In this document: positions 55,931-64,000 of the stretch, piece after piece
How positions within the stretch are numbered: position 1 is the first letter of the stretch
Layout of the letters: each line of letters opens with the position of its first letter
NCBI RefSeq assembly: GCF_037055275.1
Contig: NZ_CP146343.1
Coordinates: forward strand, 3,382,501 to 3,446,500
Direction: 5' to 3'
Length of the DNA: 64,000 nt
Origin: Pseudomonas sp. ML2-2023-3
GTDB lineage: Bacteria; Pseudomonadota; Gammaproteobacteria; Pseudomonadales; Pseudomonadaceae
The notes under the pieces: model-generated
What the model was told of the DNA's origin: nothing
The model's database searches: none
Seen by the model: the letters and a program-made list of their open reading frames with translations, nothing else
Made by a program: the position numbers and the translations under genes

Positions 55931-57167
55931 ATGAACGACACTCTTAATATTGCGGGAGCGGCAGCTGCGCTGGGGAGCGGGATGCTGATTGGTCTTGAGC
56001 GCGAACGGCGCAAGGGGCACGTGGACAGTCGCGCCTGTGCCGGCTTGCGCACGTTCGCGATCACTGCACTGCTGGGCTATAGCGCGATGCAGGTCGTAGG
56101 ATGCCTGCTGGTAGGGACCGTGGCAACCGGTCTGGCATTGCTTGTCTCGGTGGCTTATTGGCGACACCAGAGTCATGACCCGGGAGTTACGAGCGAAGTC
56201 GTATTATTTTCGGTCTTAATACTCGGTGCGTTATGCAACATTGTACTGGAGCTGGCCATTGCCATGGGAGTAGTGATCGCGGGATTGCTGACCTATCGCC
56301 AGAAACTGCATCACTTTGCAATCAGTCAGTTGAGCGAAGCAGAAATACGCGACGGGCAAATTTGCTGATTGCAGCGCTCGTAGTGTTGCCACTGGTGCCG
56401 GATCGGTTCATTTGTCCCTATGCCGCCATCAATCTACGGACCATTTGCACTCTGACCGTGTTGTTGATGGTGATCGGGGCAGTGGGTATATTGCAGTTCG
56501 TATTCTGGGTTCGCGTTACGACTATGCAATCTCCGCCATCGCTTCCGGGTTCGCCTCAAGTACCGTAACAATTGCCACCATGGGACAGCGGGTCATCAGT
56601 GAGCCAGTGAATGTCAAAATCCTAAGCGCGGCAGCTGTCCTTTCCAATCTGGCTACCATCACGCAGATCGGCCTGATCCTGGTGGCGGTTGCCCCGGCTC
56701 TTTTGCAGAGCATGTTGACGCCGTTGCTGTGCGGATTCATCAATACCGCGCTATAAGGTGCTTGCTTGTTGTTTCACAACACAACAGGAGGGGGCAGTGC
56801 ACCGATCAAGGTTGAAGGCGCATTCAATCTCAAGCTCGCATTGATCGTGACGCTGACCATGACCGGTATTACCCTGTTGTCATCCGCAACGCTCAGCCAC
56901 TTCAGTCAGGTGGGCGTGATGCTGACCGCCACCTTTACCGGGTTTGCCGACCCGCATTACTCGACCGCGTCCATTGCCTCCCTGACCAAGGCAGGGCTGT
57001 TGCCGTTTTCTGCCATTGCTACTCCCATGGTAATTGCAATCAGCAGTTATTCCATCAGCAAGTGCCTGGTGGCCTGGGTCAGCGGAGGCCGACGATTTGC
57101 AGCCTATGTCATCCCGGGCCTGATATTGCTGACACTGTCTCTGTGGGTGGGAGTCAGGGTGCACTGA
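55931..57167 (+). pseudogene. MgtC/DUF4010 membrane protein (right copy), frameshifted
   Basis: Homologous throughout to the intact gene at 27166-28404. It begins MNDTLNIAGAAAALGSGM after a good GGGGGAAC-type site. The frame breaks near 56350 (after AEIRDGQ), again near 56490, and has an in-frame TAA at 56754-56756. The C-terminal part (FADPHYSTASIASLTKAG) is still recognisable. It cannot make a functional protein. Confidence 0.9.
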
Positions 57168-57183
57168 GGGTGTTGTCAGCTAC

Positions 57184-58086
57184 TCAGGCAGAGAGCCTGG
57201 TCGTCATACTCAAACAACAGGCGTTGCCACCGGATCTTTTAGCTTGGTACATCGCGCTGTCAGCGTGTCCGAGCAGCTCTTCGACACAGGCGCCATCGAC
57301 AGGAAACAAGCTAATGCCGACGCTGATGCTGATTTCTACACGGTGTGCATCGATCATGAACGGCTGATTCATCGTAGCGACCAATTTGTTGCCCAGAGCT
57401 TCAACCCGCTCCGGCGTGTCCATGCCGGTAATCATGATTGCAAACTCGTCTCCGCCTAAACGGGAGACGACATCGGAACTGCGAACAGACTGGCCAAGAC
57501 GCTCAGCCACGGCATGCAGCAGTTTGTCCCCACAAGCGTGACCCAGGCTGTCGTTAACGGATTTGAAATGATCCAAGTCTATGAACATTAACGCCAATGA
57601 CTGAAGGTGTTTACCGGCGTGATTGATCGACTGGTTGAGCAACGTCAGGAATAAACTACGGTTCGGCAGCCCGGTCAGGGCATCGTGGAACGCCAACTGC
57701 TGCATGGCCGCGCGCTCGTCATCCATGAGTTGGACGTTATGCAGGATGGCGATGAAATGGGTCACAACGCCGTGGTCGTCGAGCACTGGAGTAATCACCT
57801 GATTTACCATGCAGTTGCCTCCATCCTTGCGCCGTTCAACCATCTGCCCCTGCCAGGTCAGACCTGCCAGTATCGTCAGCCACAGATTGCGGTAGAAGCT
57901 CGTACTTTGTCTGCCCGAAGCAAGGAGATGCGGGGTTTTGCCAATCAACTCCTGCCTCGAATAGCCGCTCAGGAGACAAAAGGCTTTATTGATCCAGACG
58001 ATGCACCCTGTCCGCTCCGTGACCAATACCGGGTTAGATGCAGCATCAAACGCCCTTAACAGTAATTGCTTGTCAGTTTCGATCAT
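57184..58086 (-). CDS. PAS-GGDEF diguanylate cyclase
   Basis: A 300-residue cytosolic protein. A PAS domain (about 10-125: AASNPVLVTERTGCIVWIN, GYSRQELIGKTPHLL, VITPVLDDHGVVTHFIAI) is followed by GGDEF (HDALTGLPNRSLF; MFIDLDHFKSVNDSLGH; SRLGGDEFAIMITG). The start at 58086 follows GGAGGG; the ATG seven codons earlier lacks a site. A perfect FNR box at 58157-58170 suggests expression under low oxygen, linking oxygen to cyclic-di-GMP. Confidence 0.9.
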   Translation of the reverse strand: MIETDKQLLLRAFDAASNPVLVTERTGCIVWINKAFCLLSGYSRQELIGKTPHLLASGRQSTSFYRNLWLTILAGLTWQGQMVERRKDGGNCMVNQVITPVLDDHGVVTHFIAILHNVQLMDDERAAMQQLAFHDALTGLPNRSLFLTLLNQSINHAGKHLQSLALMFIDLDHFKSVNDSLGHACGDKLLHAVAERLGQSVRSSDVVSRLGGDEFAIMITGMDTPERVEALGNKLVATMNQPFMIDAHRVEISISVGISLFPVDGACVEELLGHADSAMYQAKRSGGNACCLSMTTRLSA

Positions 58087-58156
58087 TGCACCCTCCGATA
58101 CAGCCATCGTTGCGCGATAGTTTAATGAAGCCTAGGAGCAAAAGGTTGGAAGGATG

Positions 58157-58170
58157 TTGATCAAAATCAA
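58157..58170 (-). promoter_or_regulatory. Anr/FNR box (full consensus) for the PAS-GGDEF gene
   Basis: TTGATCAAAATCAA matches all ten consensus bases. Its centre is about 78 bases before the start. Confidence 0.85.
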
Positions 58171-58203
58171 CTGAACGGGCGGCATCACAAAGAGCGTCAT
58201 CAA

Positions 58204-58217
58204 CTGATAAAGATCAA
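58204..58217 (+). promoter_or_regulatory. Anr/FNR-type box for USP-B (right copy)
   Basis: CTGATAAAGATCAA, 9 of 10 consensus positions, with its centre about 81 bases before the USP-B start at 58291. Confidence 0.7.
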
Positions 58218-58428
58218 GTTGCCGGGGCACATAAAGCTCAATCTGGACATCTGTTCACTGCATTGAAGCGGCCTTTGGCCGAGGTATTTTATGTCCCAGA
58301 CTCAGCGCTTACTGTTGATTGCCCCCCAGACAATGACTCGCACACCTGCGTTCGGGCGGGCAGGGGCATTGGCGCTTGCAATGCAATTGCCGCTGCATAT
58401 CGTGGCGTTTGATTATTTACAGGCCCTA

Positions 58429-59609
58429 GTGTCTCGAGCGGTTAGTTCATTAGCTTATTCTTCATCACACTCAGCTTTGCCATATGTACCGAGCTGATGA
58501 TGGCCGCTGCGGTCTTTGTCCACTTGAACGGCTTGGCTGAATGCTCGTTATGAGCAGTAATGAACTGGCGGATCGCGACTTTCAGATCAGTAACACTGGT
58601 GAAGACACCTCGATACAGTGCGCGTCTCTCCAGCTGTGAAAACCAGCCTTCCACCGCGTTTAGCCAGGACGCACTGGTCGGCGTGAAGTGCAGCTTGAAG
58701 CGCGGATGTTTTTCCAGCCAGGCCTTGATCGCTGGGGTTTTGTGGGTCGAACTGTTATCCAGGATCACATGGAGATCCAACTCGGCAGGCGTGTTCTTAT
58801 CAATCTGCCGGAGGAAATCCAGGAACTCCTTGGCCCGGTGCCGCTGGGTAATCCGGCCCATTACTTCACCGGTCATGATGTCGAACGCGGCGTACAAGCT
58901 CGCCGTGCCATGGCGCTTGTAATCATGGGTTCGCCGCTCGATCTGCCCAGGCCGAAGTTGCAGCATTGGCTGAGTACGATCCAACGCCTGGATCTGAGTT
59001 TTCTCGTCAACCGACAGCACCATGGCGTTGTCCGGAGGGCTCAGGTACAGCCCGACCACATCGATGACCTTCTCAGCGAAGTGCGGATCGTTGCTGATCT
59101 TGAATGTCTTCAGTCGGTGCGGCTTGAGATCCGACGCAGCCCATATCTGCCGGACTTGCCAGGTGGTAACGCGAGCGTACTTGGCCATCAACCGGACGCT
59201 CCAGTGCGTTGCTTCCTTGGGAACCCGGTGCGTTGTCAGGGTCAGGATTTCTTTGACTTTCTCAGCACCCAGCTTCAAAGGCTGACCGCTACGCGGCAGG
59301 TCGTTCAGGCCGTCGATGCCCGACGCCAGATAACGCTTTCGCCACTTGAACACGGTCGGTGTCGTGATCAGTAATTGCCCACAGATGGCAATGGGCGTCA
59401 CCCCTTCATTGAGCAAAAGCAGTATCCGCGCCCGCTGAGCAAGGCTCTGCTCCAGCGTACTCATGCGCAGCCAACCTTGAAGCGTAAGAACGTCGGCGGG
59501 CTGTAGTGCAAAGGGAGCAATTGGACGAGGCATGCCTGGAACCATCTCGGGGCGAGGGGTGCACAGTATATCGTGGTACGTTAGAAAATAAACTAACCGC
59601 TCACGACAC
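58429..59609 (-). mobile_element. IS630-family insertion sequence (1181 bp)
   Basis: The ends are inverted repeats with matching GTGTC and GAGCGGTTAGTT segments, flanked on both sides by TA (58427-58428 and 59610-59611), the target duplication typical for IS630/Tc1. It carries one transposase gene on the minus strand. Confidence 0.95.
58442..59545 (-). CDS. IS630-family transposase
   Basis: A 367-residue transposase: N-terminal helix-turn-helix (LAQRARILLLLNEGVTPIAI; TTPTVFKWRKRYL), then a DDE domain with Asp in MVLSVDEKTQIQ, Asp in HVILDNSSTHK and Glu in SASWLNAVEGWFSQLERR. It is full length and apparently functional. It fills nearly the whole element. Confidence 0.95.
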   Translation of the reverse strand: MVPGMPRPIAPFALQPADVLTLQGWLRMSTLEQSLAQRARILLLLNEGVTPIAICGQLLITTPTVFKWRKRYLASGIDGLNDLPRSGQPLKLGAEKVKEILTLTTHRVPKEATHWSVRLMAKYARVTTWQVRQIWAASDLKPHRLKTFKISNDPHFAEKVIDVVGLYLSPPDNAMVLSVDEKTQIQALDRTQPMLQLRPGQIERRTHDYKRHGTASLYAAFDIMTGEVMGRITQRHRAKEFLDFLRQIDKNTPAELDLHVILDNSSTHKTPAIKAWLEKHPRFKLHFTPTSASWLNAVEGWFSQLERRALYRGVFTSVTDLKVAIRQFITAHNEHSAKPFKWTKTAAAIISSVHMAKLSVMKNKLMN

Positions 59610-60443
59610 TAGCTGTTGCCGGCCTGTTCGCCCCCGAGCAAATCAACCTTGCCCGGGACGGATACTTGCAAACCCACCGGCAATGGCTCGCAGAGCAAGC
59701 CGGCTTGATGAGCACTCATGGCGTTAAAGTCACCAGTGAGGTGCTGTGGGTCCATCACCCTTATGAAGAGATAATGCACTTCGTCAATGACATGTCACTG
59801 GCGTTGATCATCAAGGATGTCCAGGAAGAAACAGCCTTGAAACGCGTCTTTTTCACGCCACTGGACTGGCAACTGTTGCGCGACTGCCCGGCCCCAGTAC
59901 ATCTGGTGACGCACTCACGCAACCCGCTTCCGCGCAAAGTGCTGGCAATTGTCGATGTGTTGCGCAGTGAACAGCAAGACCTGGTGTTCAATGACCAGAT
60001 ACTCGAAGCGGCCAGCAAGCTCGCCGAGCAATGCAATGCTCAGCTCGAACTGCTGCATATTTATGACTGGGTCGCGGTGTATGCCATGGACATGGGGGTT
60101 GGTGTGCTCCCCTTGGCCACCGGCCTCTATGAAGCGCTTGGGGAGTCACAACATGATGCATTTACATCCCTTGCCGATCGCCACGGCGTGCCCCTTGAGC
60201 ACCGTCATTTCATAGAGGGCTCACCACTGCTGAGTATCTGTGACTTTGCCCGGGATCATGAGAGTGACGTCATCGTTATGGGTACGGTGCAGCATCGGGG
60301 CTTGAACAAGTGGTTGGGCTCAACTGCAGAAGGTCTGTTGCAAAAGGCGCCGTGTAGCGTGCTGGCGATCAAGCCCTAGAGCGTCCGGTCACTGATGCTG
60401 AGAATCTGCTGGCAGGTTTGCCCGGCAGTCGAAGAGGAGTGTG

Positions 60444-61331
60444 ATGAGCCAATATCAACGCTTGCTGCTGATTGCCTACCATACGATGTATCACTCGCCA
60501 GCACTGTTACGAGCAGTGGCCCTGGCAAAGACATGTGATGCGGCTTTGGACATACGTTCATTCATTGAACCTACACCCATGGTTCATTTGTGGGAAACCA
60601 TGTTGATGAAGCCGCCTATTTGGACTATCTTTTGCGCTATCGCCAGCCGATAGAGCAAAAGATCCGCTGACTCAGTAGCCAGGTACTGAAAGTCACTGTC
60701 GAGGTGGTGTTTACCCCCCCCCCCGTACTGTCGAAACACTCAAGCCGGATCTGCTGATCCAGGACGTGGAGCTGGAACCGGTGCTTAAAATGGTATTTAT
60801 CACGCCGCTCGACTGCCATTTACTGCAAGAGTGTACGGTACCGCTGCATCTGGTGAACCAGGTCCGCCATGAATTGCCCCGGCGGGTAGTCGCTGCAATA
60901 GATCCCTTTGACCCCGGTACGCAAATCAGCGGCCTTAACGATACCATCATTCAGACCGCCAGTGCCCTTGCCTTGCAATGCAATGCCACGTTGCATCTGT
61001 TATACACCTACGAACTGTCGCCGGCGTTCAATGGCGACGCACCGCTGGTCAGTGCAGGATGGAACGTGGATTTCGTCGAGGAGTTGCGCCAGTCTTTGCA
61101 TCAGGCTTTTGTCACCCGGCTGATCGGTATAGCGTGCGCCCGGAGCGGCTACACTTTGTGATGGGCCAGCCCGTTTCGTTTATCCATGACTTTGTCGAAC
61201 AGTTCCTCGCTGACGTTGTGGTAATGGGGACAATTCACCGGGAAGGACTTGATCGGTTCATTGGCAGTAATACGAAGCGGGCCCTGTATTCCGTGCCCGG
61301 CAGTGAGCTGGCGGTCAGACAATCGCAATAA
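60444..61331 (+). pseudogene. Universal stress protein USP-C (right copy), multiple breaks
   Basis: Homologous to the intact gene at 30232-31137 (start MSQYQRLLLIAYHTM). There is a frameshift near 60600, a TGA at about 60668-60670, a frame change at an 11-base C run (60714-60724), and another near 61115 between HQAFV and RPERLHFVMG. The end (VVMGTIHREGLDRFIGSNTKRALY) survives. It is the most decayed USP in the window. Confidence 0.9.
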
Positions 61332-61401
61332 AAAGCCAGGGTATTTCATGAACCTGTTTGCCATGAAATAACCCGACATGCTCCCTGCAGTTTCCGATTT
61401 A

Positions 61402-61415
61402 TTGATAAAGATCAG
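61402..61415 (+). promoter_or_regulatory. Anr/FNR-type box for the OprI-like lipoprotein
   Basis: TTGATAAAGATCAG, 9 of 10 consensus positions, with its centre about 81 bases before the start, the same spacing as at USP-B and USP-C. Confidence 0.75.
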
Positions 61416-61489
61416 ATGCCATCCCGGACAGCCTCGGATACTTCATCCTCTAACTCACCTTTTCGAAACCACGCTGCAGAGGAACAACC

Positions 61490-61726
61490 ATGCGTAAATA
61501 CCTGTCCACCTCATTGCTGGCTTTAATGCTGATAACAACCGCTGGGTGCAGTCATCAGCATGAACAGGAGTGGAACGCGCGTCTAGAGTCTGCAGAGGAC
61601 AACGCGGCAACCGCGCGCTTGCGTGCTGACGAAGCCTACTTAAAGGCCGAACAGGCCCAGCAGGCTGCCGACGAAGCCAATCAGCGAGCCCGACCTACAG
61701 CCCCGAAGGTATCGCCGCACAGATGA
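61490..61726 (+). CDS. OprI/Lpp-like small outer-membrane lipoprotein
   Basis: A 78-residue lipoprotein: signal sequence with lipobox LITTAGC (lipidated Cys20), then an alanine-rich coiled coil (SAEDNAATARLRADEAYLKAEQAQQAADEANQRA) typical of OprI/Lpp. It does not end in the Arg/Lys used for peptidoglycan attachment in E. coli Lpp in the usual context (ends SPHR). AGAGGA precedes the ATG. Its FNR-type promoter box suggests a low-oxygen envelope variant of OprI. Confidence 0.85.
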   Translation: MRKYLSTSLLALMLITTAGCSHQHEQEWNARLESAEDNAATARLRADEAYLKAEQAQQAADEANQRARPTAPKVSPHR

Positions 61727-61813
61727 CTTCGACGCAATCTAAATCACGTCTAGCTCGCACGGGCAGCACGGTTTGGGGGCATCGCCGGCCCCTCGGCAGT
61801 GGCTATGGCGGGG

Positions 61814-62377
61814 TTAAAGATCAAGGTGATGGATAACTTGGTGCGGGTCGTCGGGATCGCTATGGGTCTTGAAGCCCAGCGCTGAAGCCAACTGACGCAT
61901 AAGGTTGTTGCTGGAGGCATCAAGGGAATACATAGAGGTAAAACCGTTCTTGCGAGCGGCCTTGATTAAATGCTCCATCAAGAGCGTGCCCAGCCCCAGA
62001 TGCTGCCAGTCATCCGCGACAGTTATCGCACATTCACATTCATCCTCGCCCGTTGCTGCATAGCGGCTGATGCCTATCTCGATCAGGCTGCCATTTTCGT
62101 GGACCAGTGCGATGTAAGCCATACGGTCGTGATTATCGATGTCCATCAATTGGTCGAGCATGGCAGCGCCCGGCTCATTTACTTGTGTGAGAAAGCGCAT
62201 ATGCCGGGACTCGGGGGACAGACGTTTGACAAAGGCGACTTCCCGCTCCCGGTCATTTTCCGTCAGTGGCCGAATCAATACGTGCCGACCATCCCCGAGC
62301 GCTTCAATCCAGTGTTCTCCACCTGGCCAAGCGTAGGCTGCAGCAGCCTGGTCGTTGTGCTCTTTTACAGTCAGCAT
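61814..62377 (-). CDS. GNAT N-acetyltransferase (intact copy)
   Basis: A 187-residue GNAT protein. Acetyl-CoA-binding features are VADDWQHLGLGTLLMEHLIKAAR, followed by GFTSMYSLDASSNNLMRQLASALGF. AGAGGA precedes the ATG. An FNR-type box lies about 97 bases upstream. Similar GNAT proteins acetylate metabolic enzymes (for example Pat-like acetyl-CoA synthetase control), but the substrate here is unknown. The left copy at 29444 carries two stops. Confidence 0.9.
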   Translation of the reverse strand: MLTVKEHNDQAAAAYAWPGGEHWIEALGDGRHVLIRPLTENDREREVAFVKRLSPESRHMRFLTQVNEPGAAMLDQLMDIDNHDRMAYIALVHENGSLIEIGISRYAATGEDECECAITVADDWQHLGLGTLLMEHLIKAARKNGFTSMYSLDASSNNLMRQLASALGFKTHSDPDDPHQVIHHLDL

Positions 62378-62466
62378 GGGGCAATCCTCTATCGGGTTTC
62401 AAAGGCTGACGCGCCATGAAAAACCGCGCGGTTCATACCTTTCTACCCCGCTGACAGCCATTGAGT

Positions 62467-62480
62467 CTGATCTGGATCAG
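62467..62480 (-). promoter_or_regulatory. FNR-type box CTGATCTGGATCAG for the GNAT gene (right copy)
   Basis: Same 14-mer and same start distance as at the left GNAT copy (30098-30111). It also lies just past the end of the FNR-like gene. Confidence 0.65.
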
Positions 62481-62588
62481 ATTTCCTTGACACAAAGGTG
62501 AACTGTCAGCCGTAGGGGGCTGACAGTTGGCGGGGAGGGCGCATATTCTGCTATTGAAAAATCGCCATTCAAGTGGGCATCCCCTCTC

Positions 62589-63332
62589 TCACACCGGAGC
62601 CCGATGACAGCCTGCAACCAGTTGTTTGAGCCCTTCCATGTCCAGGATAGTGACGTTTCGTCCTGCGATGCTGACCAGCCCTTGATCGCGCAGGTGCGCA
62701 ATGCCCCGGCAGATGGTTTCAAGTCGCAACCCCAGGTAGGAGCCGATTTCTTCCCGTCGCATTTTCAGCACGAAGCTTCTGGATGAATAACCACGGGTAC
62801 TGAAACGCAGCGACAGGTTGAGCAAAAAAGCTGCCATCCTTTCATCAGAGTTCATGTTGCCCATAAGCATCAACATGCTGTGGTCACGGACGATTTCGCG
62901 GCTAAGAAGCTTGTTGAGATTGTGCTGCAGCGACGGCAGGTTTTGCGCCAGTTTCTCCAGTTGTGCAAAGTGGATAGGGCACACTTCGCTGTCCTCAAGG
63001 GCAAGCGCATTGCAGACATGCTCATCGGCACTGATGGCGTCCAGCCCCAGCATCTCGCCAGGAATATGAAAACCGGTGACCTGTTCGCGCCCGTCGACTG
63101 ACACCATGCTGGTTTTGAATGAACCTGTGCGGACTGCGTAAAGCGAGCGCAGTGGATCCCCGGTCCTGTAGAGCGCCACCCCTTTTTTAACCTTGAGGCG
63201 TTGCACTATCAGTGTATCCAGACGTTCGACCTCCGGCCCGGTCAAACCAATTGGCAAACACAGCTCAAGCACGCTGCAGCTGGAGCAAGCAGCCTTTAGG
63301 TGGTGAATGTGCAGAGCTAGGACTTCTGACAT
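62589..63332 (-). CDS. FNR/Anr-family transcriptional regulator (intact copy)
   Basis: A 247-residue regulator. Likely [4Fe-4S] ligands are Cys16, Cys19, Cys25 (AACSSCSVLELC) and Cys118 (EDSEVCPIHF), matching FNR's C-x2-C-x5-C plus a distant Cys. A cyclic-nucleotide-like barrel and dimer helix follow, then the HTH RREEIGSYLGLRLETICRG. FNR recognition uses E-x-x-S-R; here it is E-T-I-C-R, so Ser is replaced by Cys. The start at 63332 (MSEVLALHIHH) follows GGAGGGAG-like bases only loosely; it is chosen by alignment with the left copy. It is the probable local controller of the boxes in this island. Confidence 0.9.
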   Translation of the reverse strand: MSEVLALHIHHLKAACSSCSVLELCLPIGLTGPEVERLDTLIVQRLKVKKGVALYRTGDPLRSLYAVRTGSFKTSMVSVDGREQVTGFHIPGEMLGLDAISADEHVCNALALEDSEVCPIHFAQLEKLAQNLPSLQHNLNKLLSREIVRDHSMLMLMGNMNSDERMAAFLLNLSLRFSTRGYSSRSFVLKMRREEIGSYLGLRLETICRGIAHLRDQGLVSIAGRNVTILDMEGLKQLVAGCHRAPV

Positions 63333-63741
63333 GGAGGGAGCGCCATCTGAGAATGTGCTCGGTAAGCATAGGGGGAGGTGAAGTTGCACATATCACTCAT
63401 TTACATGCTTGGCGTGATAACAGACGAGCGGGTCTGAACACGTGGCCCATCAAAGGTGCATGACGTTCACATCACACACTCTTCGGCGACCGTTCAGCTG
63501 CCGATGCATGTACCGCAACTGGAGACACACGACATAGATGGGGGGGGGCGCAGGCGCAGGGGAGCTTAAATAGAGCGGACAGGGTGGGGGCACGGGTATC
63601 TGATATAGATCAAGCCCGCTTGAGAGCGAAGGAGGAATCTGGACAACTTCTGATACACGATCTGGCCACGATCCACCTGACAATGAGCTGGCCAAAAAGC
63701 CCTGACAGGGCGTCTGGCTTTCACGGTTCATGAGGTCTGTC
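63333..63741. other. Intergenic region between FNR-like gene and right IS3 copy
   Basis: No gene is supported. It contains a run of nine or more G near 63540 and an FNR-like site at 63600-63613. Confidence 0.5.
63600..63613. promoter_or_regulatory. FNR-like site CTGATATAGATCAA
   Basis: Nine of ten consensus positions. It is 270 bases from the FNR-like gene start, farther than the other sites, so it may belong to a gene removed by the IS or give a long leader. Confidence 0.45.
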
Positions 63742-64000
63742 TGTAGTGGTCTAATGAAACCGGACACCCTTTTAGGCGAGAATACTCGCCAGATCGAGGT
63801 GTCAGATGACCAAACAACGCCGTACCTTTTCCGCTGAATTCAAACGCGAGGCTGCCGACCTCGTGCTCAAGCAAAACTACAGCTTCATCGAAGCCAGTCG
63901 TTCACTGAGTGTTGGTGAGTCGGCGCTGCGCCGCTGGGTCGACCAGCTTCAGCAAGAGCGCACCGGCGTCACGCCCCAGAGCAAGGCCCTGACACCAGAG
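63742..64000 (+). mobile_element. IS3-family element, second copy (partial at window edge)
   Basis: Begins TGTAGTGGTCTAATGAAACC and is identical to the left copy's corresponding end over the visible 259 bases except one substitution (GAATACTCG against GAATGCTCG). Its orientation is opposite to the left copy, so both transposases point outward from the 41-kb interval. The far end and target duplication are outside the window. Confidence 0.93.
63806..64000 (+). CDS. IS3-family transposase OrfA, partial
   Basis: The first 65 codons of the same OrfA as at 22545-22853, from ATG 63806 after AGGTGTCAG. It runs off the window edge. Confidence 0.93.
   Translation, partial: MTKQRRTFSAEFKREAADLVLKQNYSFIEASRSLSVGESALRRWVDQLQQERTGVTPQSKALTPE

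Larger units (their letters stand above)
58291..60379 (+). pseudogene. Universal stress protein USP-B (right copy), split by IS630
   Basis: The first 46 codons (MSQTQRLLLIAPQTM to FDYLQAL) are at 58291-58428. The remainder (AVAGLFAPEQ to VLAIKP) is at 59612-60379. Removing the IS and one copy of the TA duplication restores one open frame of 301 codons with no other defect, so the insertion is recent. The C-terminal IVMGTVQHRGLNKWLGSTAEGLL signature is intact. The left copy at 28509 is also broken. Confidence 0.93.

Noticed and set aside
60714..60724. Run of eleven C as a phase-variation switch in USP-C (right copy)
   Set aside because: The gene has several other disabling changes, so slippage at this tract could not restore a full protein.

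Overview
The window looks like chromosomal DNA of a pseudomonad, most likely of the Pseudomonas fluorescens group. The grounds are moderately high GC with ordinary Pseudomonas codon use, many Anr/FNR-type boxes (TTGAT-N4-ATCAA), a set of universal stress proteins (USPs) of about 300 residues, a phosphoketolase, an OprI-like lipoprotein and QseBC-like two-component systems. This assignment rests on gene content; no database search was possible.

Layout. 1-7 kb: a GAF histidine kinase running off the left edge, divergent from a five-gene carbohydrate ABC importer operon ending in an SMP-30 lactonase. 7-11.5 kb: a decayed patch with a frameshifted SIR2 gene, a lone DUF2384 antitoxin-like gene, a DUF4062 gene, a MITE-like repeat and an IS5-family fragment. 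11.7-18.6 kb: a flavin/iron redox cluster (VIT transporter, ApbE, PepSY-flavodoxin-reductase fusion, DUF2271 protein with a possible flavinylation motif, periplasmic PepSY protein) divergent from a two-component system. 18.9-21.4 kb: an agmatinase remnant, a lysozyme-inhibitor-like secreted protein and a split YeeE/YedE transporter. 21.7-22.9 kb: a complete IS3-family element with a 3-bp target duplication; a near-identical copy in opposite orientation starts at 63742 and runs off the right edge.

Between the two IS3 copies (about 41 kb) is an Anr/FNR-type low-oxygen stress island. It contains two paralogous blocks (24.5-36.7 kb and 52.6-63.3 kb) with the same kinds of genes: USPs, an MgtC/DUF4010 membrane protein, a GNAT acetyltransferase and an FNR-like regulator. 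Many are pseudogenes. For GNAT, MgtC, USP-C and the FNR regulator exactly one copy of each pair is intact. USP-A is intact in both and USP-B is broken in both. Unique members are a beta-CASP metallo-beta-lactamase protein, phosphoketolase, a metal P-type ATPase fused to a hemerythrin domain, two diguanylate cyclases and an OprI-like lipoprotein. At least fourteen FNR-type boxes sit at fitting distances from the starts.

In the middle (about 43-52.4 kb) is a block without strong FNR boxes, bounded by truncated genes (a P-type ATPase on the left, an Nramp transporter on the right). It carries a ferric-reductase-like flavoprotein and cytochrome b561, divergent from a tightly packed seven-gene operon: thermostable-hemolysin-family protein, acyl-adenylate ligase, heme-oxygenase-like diiron oxidase, SDR, periplasmic TPR protein, response regulator and histidine kinase. 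A 39-bp near-perfect palindrome precedes it. This is the best candidate here for an uncharacterised biosynthesis-plus-sensing system.
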